The position numbers and the translations under genes are program-made. From Mesorhizobium sp. B2-4-15 (GTDB lineage Bacteria; Pseudomonadota; Alphaproteobacteria; Rhizobiales; Rhizobiaceae), in the NCBI RefSeq assembly GCF_006658505.1, contig NZ_VFUZ01000015.1:82452-146451 (forward strand): 64,000 bases of DNA, read 5' to 3'. The first letter of the stretch is position 1; the number at the start of each line of letters is the position of its first letter. The notes below the pieces were generated by a model that saw nothing but the letters and a program-made list of their open reading frames with translations, had not been told where the DNA came from and made no database searches. Below are positions 1 through 6,555 of the stretch, one piece after another.

Positions 1-417
1 ATGCTCGGCCCGCACAAACACCGGCCGGACCTCAGCCAAAAGCTGGAGGCGATCCTGGCCGAGCCATCACTCTACGACGAAGCGCTGCTGCTTCTGGCGC
101 GCAACGGGTTCGACATCGGTGCCGATGCCAGACGTACGAATTGGCGCGAAACCCGCACAGCGAACGAAGAAGTCCTGGTCGCCTGGCAGACCGTCTACCG
201 TGATCCGCAGCGCTACTGGATGTTCTATGAGCTGGCCGAGAAACTGGTGGATTTCGAGGACTACTTCCGCCGCTGGCGCTTCAACCACGTCACCACGGTC
301 GAACGTATCATCGGCATGAAACGCGGCACCGGCGGCACGTCAGGCGCCTCCTATCTCAAGAAGATGCTCGAGGTCGTCCTGTTTCCGGAACTCTGGACGG
401 TTCGCACCCGGCTCTGA
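1..417 (+). CDS. kynA: Tryptophan 2,3-dioxygenase, C-terminal part (gene enters from the left edge)
   Basis: Heme enzyme that opens the indole ring of tryptophan to N-formylkynurenine, the first step of the kynurenine route; cytosolic tetramer in the family. Only the last 138 residues are in the window, about half of the usual length, so the first ATG here is internal. The family signature is clear: WRFNHVTTVERIIGMK carries the axial heme histidine and GTGGTSG the substrate loop. It ends 57 bases before the convergent kynureninase gene, which acts two steps later in the same pathway. Seen: motifs and truncation by the window edge. Known: function of the family. Confidence 0.93.
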   Translation: MLGPHKHRPDLSQKLEAILAEPSLYDEALLLLARNGFDIGADARRTNWRETRTANEEVLVAWQTVYRDPQRYWMFYELAEKLVDFEDYFRRWRFNHVTTVERIIGMKRGTGGTSGASYLKKMLEVVLFPELWTVRTRL

Positions 418-474
418 CGAGCGCCTTTGCTTCGTAAATGTCGTCGCCCGCTGAACGCTTCGGGCAACAGCCAC

Positions 475-1734
475 TCAAGTCACGGCTGTCTTGACCGCGA
501 AGCGCGCTTCTTGCCAGGCGCCGGTGCGCAGGATGTCTTCCAGCACCTCGACCGCCTGCCAGACGTCCCTGTAACCGACATAGAGCGGCGTGAAGCCGAA
601 ACGGATCGTTGACGGCGCGCGGAAATCGCCGATCACGCCACGCTCGATCAAGGCTCGCATCACCTGATAGCCATGCGGGTGGATGAACGACACCTGGCTG
701 CCGCGCGCATTGCCGTCTCGCGGGCTTTCGAGCTCAAGGCCGTAGGCGCCGCATCTGGTCTCGACGAGCTGGATGAACAGGTCGGTGAGTGCGATGCTCT
801 TCTTGCGCACCGCGGCCATGTCGACGTCGTCCCAAAGATCCAGTGCACCCTTCAGCGCCCGCATCGAGAGCACGGGCTGCGTGCCGCACAGGAACCGGCG
901 GATGCCGCTGCCTGCGGCATAGCCCTGTTCGAAGGCGAAGGGCCTCGCATGCCCCCACCAGCCGCTCAGCGGCTGATGGACGTCACTGTGATGACGTTTT
1001 GCGGCGTAGATGAAGGCCGGCGCGCCCGGACCGCCATTGAGATATTTGTAGGTACAGCCGATGGCGAAATCAGCATTGGTGGCATCGAGTTCGACCGGCA
1101 AGGCCCCGGCTGTGTGGCAGAGATCCCAGACGATCAGCGCGCCGGCCTGATGCGCCTTGCGCGTCAGCGCGGCCATGTCACGCAACTGCCCGGATTTGTA
1201 ATTGACGTGGTTGACCAGGATGACGGCGACGCGTTCGTCGATCAGGTCCTCGATATCAGGCGCATCGACCCCTTCGAGCCGCAGCACCGTGCCCGGCCGT
1301 GTCGACGCCACACCTTCGGCCATATAGAGGTCGGTTGGGAAACTGTCGCCTTCGGCGACGATGACCGACCGGTCCGGCCGCATGCCAAGCGCGGCATGCA
1401 GCACCTTGTAGATGTTTATCGAGGTCGTATCGCAGACCACCGTCTGGCCGGCCGCGGCGCCGATCAGGCGTCCAAGCTGGTCGCCAAGGGCGACCGGCAT
1501 TTCGAACCAGCCGGCGGTGTTCCAGGCACGGATCAGATCCTGCGCCCATTCCTGGGTTGCGGCCTTCTGCAGCTCGTTGAAGACGGCGGGGGCCGCCGCG
1601 CCGAGCGAATTGCCGTCGAGATAGATAACCCCGTCCGGCAAAATGAACCGGTCGCGCATAGCACGCAGCGGATCCGCCGCATCCATGGCTTCGACTGCTG
1701 CGAGATCGAGCGTTGCACGCATGATTTCAGACAT
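475..1734 (-). CDS. kynU: Kynureninase
   Basis: PLP enzyme that splits kynurenine (or 3-hydroxykynurenine) into anthranilate (or 3-hydroxyanthranilate) and alanine. The 419-residue length fits the family. Seen: DGNSLG near residue 40, the WDLCHTAGA aspartate motif that contacts the PLP ring, and the Schiff-base lysine in GCTYKYLNGGPGAPAF. It is the last gene of the minus-strand ABC transporter operon, starting 24 bases after the permease stop, so import and breakdown appear to be co-transcribed. The ATG at 1734 is taken; a second ATG four codons in (1722) would also fit because the AGGGA run lies right against the first one. Confidence 0.93.
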   Translation of the reverse strand: MSEIMRATLDLAAVEAMDAADPLRAMRDRFILPDGVIYLDGNSLGAAAPAVFNELQKAATQEWAQDLIRAWNTAGWFEMPVALGDQLGRLIGAAAGQTVVCDTTSINIYKVLHAALGMRPDRSVIVAEGDSFPTDLYMAEGVASTRPGTVLRLEGVDAPDIEDLIDERVAVILVNHVNYKSGQLRDMAALTRKAHQAGALIVWDLCHTAGALPVELDATNADFAIGCTYKYLNGGPGAPAFIYAAKRHHSDVHQPLSGWWGHARPFAFEQGYAAGSGIRRFLCGTQPVLSMRALKGALDLWDDVDMAAVRKKSIALTDLFIQLVETRCGAYGLELESPRDGNARGSQVSFIHPHGYQVMRALIERGVIGDFRAPSTIRFGFTPLYVGYRDVWQAVEVLEDILRTGAWQEARFAVKTAVT

Positions 1735-1758
1735 TCCCTGGTTTGTTCACGCTCTAAT

Positions 1759-2682
1759 TTATTCACGAATGGCTTCGCGAGCCGGCGCGGGTCCCCGGCT
1801 GCGCTTGAGGCTGGGCAAGGCCAGCATGGCGAGCACGAACAGGCCGGTGGCAAGCTTCAGGTCAGGCGGCGGCATGCCGGCGGCGAGGCAGAACGACACC
1901 AGCTGGTAGTAGATGATCGCGCCGGCGAAAGGCGCCAGCAGCTGACGCCAGACCGTCTGCTTGCCGACAACCGCCTCGCCGATCATCAGCGCGGCAAGCC
2001 CGTTGATGAGAATCCCCAGTCCCATATTGACGTCGGCAAATCCCTGCGACTGCACCATCAGCGCGCCGCTTGACGCCGAAAACGCGCTCGCCAGCCCGAC
2101 ACCGCCTATGGTCGCCGCCCAGACATTGATACCTTGAGCTTCGGCCATGTCGGGATTGGCGCCGACGGCACGCACCGCGGTCCCCTTCTCGGTCCTGAAG
2201 AACATGTAAAGCACCGTAAAGACGAGGAGCGCGAGAAGGCCGGCGACAACGATCTTGCTGGCCGGAAAACCCGGCCGGGCGAACGGCACCCAGTCGAACA
2301 CGGTGGGCGAGCCGAAAACGGAGAGATTGGACTTGCCCATGATGCGCAGGTTGATGCTGTAGAGCATCGTCATCATCAGGATACCCGCAAGAAGCGTGTG
2401 GATGCGGAAGCGCAGATGAATGAAGGCGGTACAGCAACCCGCCACAAAGCCCGCTGCGATGGCGACCGCGATGGCTGTCAGCGGCGATGCACCGGCTGCA
2501 AGAAGCACGCCACAGACGCAGCCGCCCAGCGGAAAGGCGCCCTCGCTGGTGAGATCGGGAAAATTCAGCATGCGAAACGGGATCATGATCCCGAGCACGA
2601 CAAAGGCAAGGATCAGGCTCTGCGCCAGTGTGACCGGGATGATCGCGACGAAGCTCGTCAGAACTTCCTGGATAAAGCTCAT
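1759..2682 (-). CDS. ABC transporter permease, TrpY/COG4120 type
   Basis: Integral membrane subunit of 307 residues with about eight to nine hydrophobic segments, resembling the permease of the COG2984/COG4120/COG1101 transporter family. In Gram-positive bacteria members of that family are the T-box-controlled tryptophan transporters TrpXYZ. It lies five bases after the ATP-binding gene and 24 bases before kynU. The neighbours (kynU here, kynA convergent) argue for tryptophan, kynurenine or a related aromatic as substrate; the sequence alone does not fix it. The C-terminus is basic and cytoplasmic in appearance. Confidence 0.85.
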   Translation of the reverse strand: MSFIQEVLTSFVAIIPVTLAQSLILAFVVLGIMIPFRMLNFPDLTSEGAFPLGGCVCGVLLAAGASPLTAIAVAIAAGFVAGCCTAFIHLRFRIHTLLAGILMMTMLYSINLRIMGKSNLSVFGSPTVFDWVPFARPGFPASKIVVAGLLALLVFTVLYMFFRTEKGTAVRAVGANPDMAEAQGINVWAATIGGVGLASAFSASSGALMVQSQGFADVNMGLGILINGLAALMIGEAVVGKQTVWRQLLAPFAGAIIYYQLVSFCLAAGMPPPDLKLATGLFVLAMLALPSLKRSRGPAPAREAIRE

Positions 2683-2687
2683 GGTGA

Positions 2688-3467
2688 TCAGCTCGCCAGC
2701 AACATGCGATCGGTCTTGACGGAAAAATGGCCGATCAGATCTGCAACCGTGACCGCCGATTTCTCCTCGCCGGTGACTTCCAGCCGGACCCGGCCCGCGT
2801 CGAGCATGATCACCCGGCTGCCATAGTCGACGGCGTGCTGCATATTGTGGGTCACCATCAGGGTGGTCAGCTTCAGCGCATTGACGGCGCGCACCGTCGC
2901 CTTCATGACGATGTCAGCCGTGCGCGGGTCGAGCGCTGCCGTGTGCTCGTCGAGCAGCAGCAAGTCCGGCGATCCGCCGACCGCCATGATCAGCGACAGA
3001 GACTGCCGCTGCCCGCCCGAAAGCAGGTCGACGCGGGTGTCGAGGCGATTTTCAAGACCGAGGCCCAGTATGGACAGGCGCTCCTTGTAGGACGCGCGCC
3101 GCGCGGCGTTCAGCCCTTGCCGCAAGGTGCGTTTGTGGCTGCGCAGATCGGCCAGCAGCATGTTCTCCGCCACGGTCATGCTGGCGGCGGTGCCACGCAT
3201 CGGATCCTGGAAGACGCGCGCCAATTTGGTGGCGCGCTTGTACACCGGCATGTCAGTCACATCGGTGCCATTGATCAAGATCCTGCCGGAATCGAGGATG
3301 AGAGATCCGGAAATGGCATTGAGCATGCTGCTCTTGCCGGCCCCATTGGAGCCGATGACGATACCGAACTCGCCCGTGGCCAACGACAGGTTGAGACCGT
3401 CCAGCGCGACCTTCTCGTCGGCCTGGCCCTTGTAGAACACTTTGCGCGCGGATCGGATCTCGAGCAT
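2688..3467 (-). CDS. ABC transporter ATP-binding protein, COG1101 type
   Basis: ATPase that drives the neighbouring permease. Seen: Walker A GSNGAGKSS, Q-loop FQDP, ABC signature LSGGQRQSLS, Walker B LLLLDEHTA and the switch histidine in VTHNMQ, so it should be active. The HTA after Walker B and the VFQDPMRGT run are typical of this transporter family. The start is placed at the ATG at 3467 because GGGAGGA sits at good distance before it; a GTG at 3479 would lie before that ribosome binding site. About 259 residues. Second gene of the operon, 58 bases after the substrate-binding gene. Confidence 0.88.
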   Translation of the reverse strand: MLEIRSARKVFYKGQADEKVALDGLNLSLATGEFGIVIGSNGAGKSSMLNAISGSLILDSGRILINGTDVTDMPVYKRATKLARVFQDPMRGTAASMTVAENMLLADLRSHKRTLRQGLNAARRASYKERLSILGLGLENRLDTRVDLLSGGQRQSLSLIMAVGGSPDLLLLDEHTAALDPRTADIVMKATVRAVNALKLTTLMVTHNMQHAVDYGSRVIMLDAGRVRLEVTGEEKSAVTVADLIGHFSVKTDRMLLAS

Positions 3468-3525
3468 CGTTCCTCCCACAACTGAAGGATGACGGCGCCG
3501 ACGCCGTCACCGCTGCAGCCTAACG

Positions 3526-4509
3526 TCAGTCGACGATGCAGCCGCAATCGGCCATCGAAGCGGGTATCTCGATGCCGAACGCGGCCATCGCCTTGCGGGA
3601 GATCGTTGCCATGTGGTCCTTGTAAGCCGGGCGCGACGGCGCGATCGTCTTCGGATCCTTGCCTTTAAGGATTTCGGCGGCGATGTTGCCGGCATTGACG
3701 CCAACCTGCGTGTAGTTGACCGCGAAGCTTGCCGGTACGGTGCCGTTGCGGACCGCGCTGTCATCGGAGTTGACGACCGGGATACCGGCCTGGCGAGCGG
3801 CTGCGGAGACAGCGGCGATCGCCGGCTGGATCAGGTTCGAAGCCGGGCCGTAGATCACGTCGGCCTTGCCGGCGAGCGAAGCGATGCGTTGCTGGATGTC
3901 ATTGACGTTGTCGATGCCGACCTCCACGACCTCGAAGCCGGCCGCGGGTGCCGCCGCCTTGATCTTTTCGATCAGGGCAACGTCATTGGCCTCGCCTGGA
4001 TTGTAGGGCACGCCAAAGCGCTTGGCGTTCGGCAGCAGCTTCTTGGTGAAGGCCATCACCGCGGCGACATCCTGCAGATCGCTGGCGCCGGTCATGCCTT
4101 CGTCTCCGGAGTCCCATGACGGCACCAGCTTGGCCGCGACCGGATCGGTGACCGCGGCAAAGACGATCGGAATGCCGGACCCTGCGAGCGCCTTCTTGGC
4201 GATCTGCGAGACCGGCGTGGTGATGGTGTAGATCAGCTTGGGCTGCTCCGCCTGCAGCTTGGCGATCATCTGCGGCACCAGCGATGCATCGAAATTGGTG
4301 TGGCTCTCGGTGTAGACGACGTCCTTGCCCTCGACGAAGCCATTGTCCGCCAGCGCCTTCTTGAAGCCGGCTATGGCCGCATTCAACTGCGGATGCTCTC
4401 CGAAATTGGCTATGCCGATACGAATCTGATCTGCTGCGGCGCTGCCGGCGCTGACCATCAAGGCGCCAGCCAGGGCCAATCCTGACAGCCATTTCGACTT
4501 CAACATCAT
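3526..4509 (-). CDS. ABC transporter substrate-binding protein, TrpX/COG2984 type
   Basis: Periplasmic binding protein of 327 residues that captures the transported compound. It has a signal peptide: MLKSKW, a hydrophobic stretch, then cleavage after AGSAAA. The body matches the two-lobe ABC_sub_bind family (FGEHPQLNAAIAGF near the start, VIYGPASNLIQPAI in the middle). The start is one of two adjacent ATGs behind GGGAGGAA. First gene of the transporter-kynU operon. Substrate is inferred from context as tryptophan or a catabolite such as kynurenine; a different aromatic or nucleobase-like ligand cannot be excluded. Confidence 0.86.
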   Translation of the reverse strand: MMLKSKWLSGLALAGALMVSAGSAAADQIRIGIANFGEHPQLNAAIAGFKKALADNGFVEGKDVVYTESHTNFDASLVPQMIAKLQAEQPKLIYTITTPVSQIAKKALAGSGIPIVFAAVTDPVAAKLVPSWDSGDEGMTGASDLQDVAAVMAFTKKLLPNAKRFGVPYNPGEANDVALIEKIKAAAPAAGFEVVEVGIDNVNDIQQRIASLAGKADVIYGPASNLIQPAIAAVSAAARQAGIPVVNSDDSAVRNGTVPASFAVNYTQVGVNAGNIAAEILKGKDPKTIAPSRPAYKDHMATISRKAMAAFGIEIPASMADCGCIVD

Positions 4510-4556
4510 TTCCTCCCAGATTTGATTAGCGCCGCTTATGGACGGCGCGTCAGGCG

Positions 4557-4628
4557 ATCATGGTCAGTCCGCCGGTCCATGTCAAACATTATATATAATT
4601 CTTGCCATGCATCGCCATGATATATAAT
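4557..4628. promoter_or_regulatory. Divergent promoter with repeated AT-rich palindromic operator
   Basis: On the minus strand TTGACA (4580-4585), 17 bases, CATGAT (4557-4562) gives a promoter for the transporter operon. Directly upstream of its -35 is the perfect palindrome ATTATATATAAT (4588-4599); a copy with 11 of 12 bases, ATGATATATAAT, sits at 4617-4628, 29 bases away start to start. TATAAT is part of both copies, so a protein bound here could also cover the -10 of the plus-strand GntR gene. Inference: this is the binding site of that regulator. Confidence 0.6.
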
Positions 4629-4657
4629 TTTCCAAGCCCGACGATGGACGGACTGCG

Positions 4658-5431
4658 ATGCAGGATCAGAATAACTCCACAAAGACGGAGGCGGCCTATC
4701 AGCTGCTGCGGCGCGATATCCTGACGACGCGCCTCATGCCCGGTGCGCCGCTCAAGCTGAGTGCGCTACGCGGCACATATGGCGTCGGCTGGACGCCGCT
4801 GCGTGAAGCATTGTCTCGGCTTGAAGCCGAGCGCCTTGTCACCGCCATCAGCAATCGCGGCTTTGCCGTCGCGCCCGTGTCGCGCGCCGAACTCGAGGAT
4901 CTGGCGCGGGCAAGAATGGTCGTCGAAATACCCCTGTTCGTGGAATCGATGGAGAAAGGCGACAGGCAATGGGAAGATGCCGTTGTCACCGCGCATTACC
5001 GGCTCTCGCGCTGCAAGACCGCGGTTGACGACCCCTCGGACGCGGCCGTCGACCAGTGGGACGAGAGCCACGAGGCGTTTCACGCGGCGCTGCTGAGTGC
5101 TGCGACGTCCAACTGGCTGTCGCGATTCCGTTCGACGATCGCGGATCAGCTGCGGCGGCATCATCGTTTTCTCGGCCTGGCGCCGACATTGCGGGCGGCG
5201 GCCGGCCTCAAGCATGGCTATGGAGAGGCCATGGATGCCCTGCGCGAGGCGATCGCGATCGAGCATCACACCGCGATCATGGAGGCGGCGCTCGATCGCG
5301 ATGTCGAGCGGGCAAAGGCATTGATGACGGCGCATATCGGCTACACGCTGCACGTCTATGTTCACAGCGAAGATAGCGGCGCCAACAACTACACCGCACG
5401 CGCCGGCAGCCTGAAAGCGGTTTCCGGATGA
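4658..5431 (+). CDS. GntR-family transcriptional regulator with FCD domain
   Basis: 257-residue regulator with an N-terminal winged helix (residues about 10-75; LREALSRLEAERLV is the recognition region, followed by GFAVAPVS) and a C-terminal all-helical FCD ligand domain with metal-binding type histidines (FHAAL, RHHRF, HTAIMEA). Such proteins usually repress a catabolic operon until its substrate binds. It is divergent from the transporter-kynU operon and the gap holds the repeated palindrome, so control of that operon and of itself is the likely job; the effector would be a tryptophan or kynurenine-type compound. Ribosome binding site is weak. Confidence 0.85.
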   Translation: MQDQNNSTKTEAAYQLLRRDILTTRLMPGAPLKLSALRGTYGVGWTPLREALSRLEAERLVTAISNRGFAVAPVSRAELEDLARARMVVEIPLFVESMEKGDRQWEDAVVTAHYRLSRCKTAVDDPSDAAVDQWDESHEAFHAALLSAATSNWLSRFRSTIADQLRRHHRFLGLAPTLRAAAGLKHGYGEAMDALREAIAIEHHTAIMEAALDRDVERAKALMTAHIGYTLHVYVHSEDSGANNYTARAGSLKAVSG

Positions 5432-5726
5432 TTTCGGCGCTTCCGCGCCGTCCGACGCTTACGCACGGATCCATCCCCCCAGGCGAGCTGGCGAACGTTG
5501 GCGTTTTGGTTTCGTTTCGTTCCGCTGGGATGACACTGGGCGACTTCATAAATCCGCCCCGTGCGCCTTTCAAGCGACTGAAGCCAAACCTCGACAAGGG
5601 GTGGGCCACAGGCCATTAACCAAAACGATTTCAATGCGTGTGTCGGCGGCGGAAATCGTCGGTTGCCGTTTGTTGCCGGCGGCAAAAATTTCGAACCCCT
5701 TAACAAATTCACTAAACTTTAAACGG
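5432..5726. other. Intergenic region between the GntR gene and the lexA promoter
   Basis: About 300 bases without a convincing gene. Just after the GntR stop a perfect hairpin CGGCGC-TTCC-GCGCCG (5435-5450) may help end transcription, though no T run follows. Short open frames across 5428-5712 on both strands have no recognisable product or ribosome binding site. I see no tRNA. Confidence 0.5.
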
Positions 5727-5772
5727 TTGCGGAACACAACTGGAACAGATAGTGTTTGTTCTGGGTTTGTTT
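5727..5772 (+). promoter_or_regulatory. lexA promoter with two SOS boxes
   Basis: TTGCGG (5727-5732), 17 bases, TAGTGT (5750-5755) forms a promoter-like pair. The spacer contains GAAC-N7-GAAC (5732-5746), which is the alphaproteobacterial LexA box GTTC-N7-GTTC on the other strand. A second, one-mismatch box GTTC-N7-GTTT lies at 5758-5772 near the expected transcription start. LexA bound here would block its own promoter, the normal autoregulation of the SOS response. Confidence 0.8.
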
Positions 5773-5817
5773 TTCGATTCCGATTCAGACCCTTCGTTCA
5801 ATGCCTTGGGGGCCGCC

Positions 5818-6555
5818 ATGCTGACGCGCAAGCAACATGAACTGCTGATGTTCATTCATGAACGGCTCAAGGAAAGCGGCATCCCGCCCTCCTTCGACGA
5901 GATGAAAGAGGCTCTTGATCTTGCCTCCAAGTCGGGGATCCACCGCCTGATCACGGCGCTGGAGGAACGTGGCTTTATTCGCCGACTGCCCAACAGGGCG
6001 CGCGCACTGGAAGTGCTCAGGCTGCCGGATTCGATCGCGCCGGGCCTCAATGCCGCAAAGAAATTTTCGCCAAGTGTCATCCAGGGCAGCCTCGGTCAGG
6101 GCAACCTTGGTCGTCAGATCAAGCCTGCGCCGTCGCGCTTGCCCGCGGCTGGCAATGACGACGATGCGGTTCCCGCGGTCTCGATCCCGGTGATGGGCCG
6201 TATCGCCGCCGGTGTGCCGATCGATGCCATCCAGCACCAGACGCATTCGATCTCGGTGCCGCCTGACATGATCATGGGCGGCGAGCACTATGCGCTGGAG
6301 GTCAAGGGGGACTCGATGATCGAGGCCGGTATCTTCGATGGCGACACGGTCATCATCCGCAACGCCGATACGGCGAGCCCGGGCGAGATCGTCGTGGCGC
6401 TGGTCGACGAAGAGGAAGCGACCCTGAAACGGTTCCGCCGCAAGGGAGCTTCGATTGCCCTTGAAGCCGCCAATCCGGCCTACGAGACCCGCATTTTCGG
6501 ACCAGACAGGGTCAAGGTGCAAGGCAAGCTCGTCGGGCTGATCAGGCGCTACTGA
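5818..6555 (+). CDS. lexA: LexA repressor
   Basis: Master repressor of the SOS response; self-cleaves when RecA filaments form on damaged DNA. 245 residues from the ATG at 5818. Seen: N-terminal helix-turn-helix (MLTRKQHELLMFI onward), a linker near 75-120, the Ala131-Gly132 cleavage site in GRIAAGVP, catalytic Ser166 in GDSM and Lys204 in ATLKRF. The open frame extends 22 codons upstream, but that part overlaps the second SOS box and is not LexA-like. Its last seven bases overlap the convergent comEC-like gene. Confidence 0.96.
   Translation: MLTRKQHELLMFIHERLKESGIPPSFDEMKEALDLASKSGIHRLITALEERGFIRRLPNRARALEVLRLPDSIAPGLNAAKKFSPSVIQGSLGQGNLGRQIKPAPSRLPAAGNDDDAVPAVSIPVMGRIAAGVPIDAIQHQTHSISVPPDMIMGGEHYALEVKGDSMIEAGIFDGDTVIIRNADTASPGEIVVALVDEEEATLKRFRRKGASIALEAANPAYETRIFGPDRVKVQGKLVGLIRRY

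Noticed and set aside
418..474. Terminator between kynA and kynU
   Set aside because: Only a five-pair GCCCG/CGGGC stem with a ten-base loop and no T run; too weak to call.
673..2073. A 466-codon plus-strand frame over kynU and the permease gene
   Set aside because: It is the antisense shadow of two genes with clear motifs; its product has no domain and it has no ribosome binding site.
5428..5712. Short frames on both strands before lexA
   Set aside because: No family, no start signal, and low-information sequence.
5752..5817. LexA start 22 codons upstream of the ATG at 5818
   Set aside because: The added residues are not LexA-like and the region holds the second SOS box and the expected transcription start.
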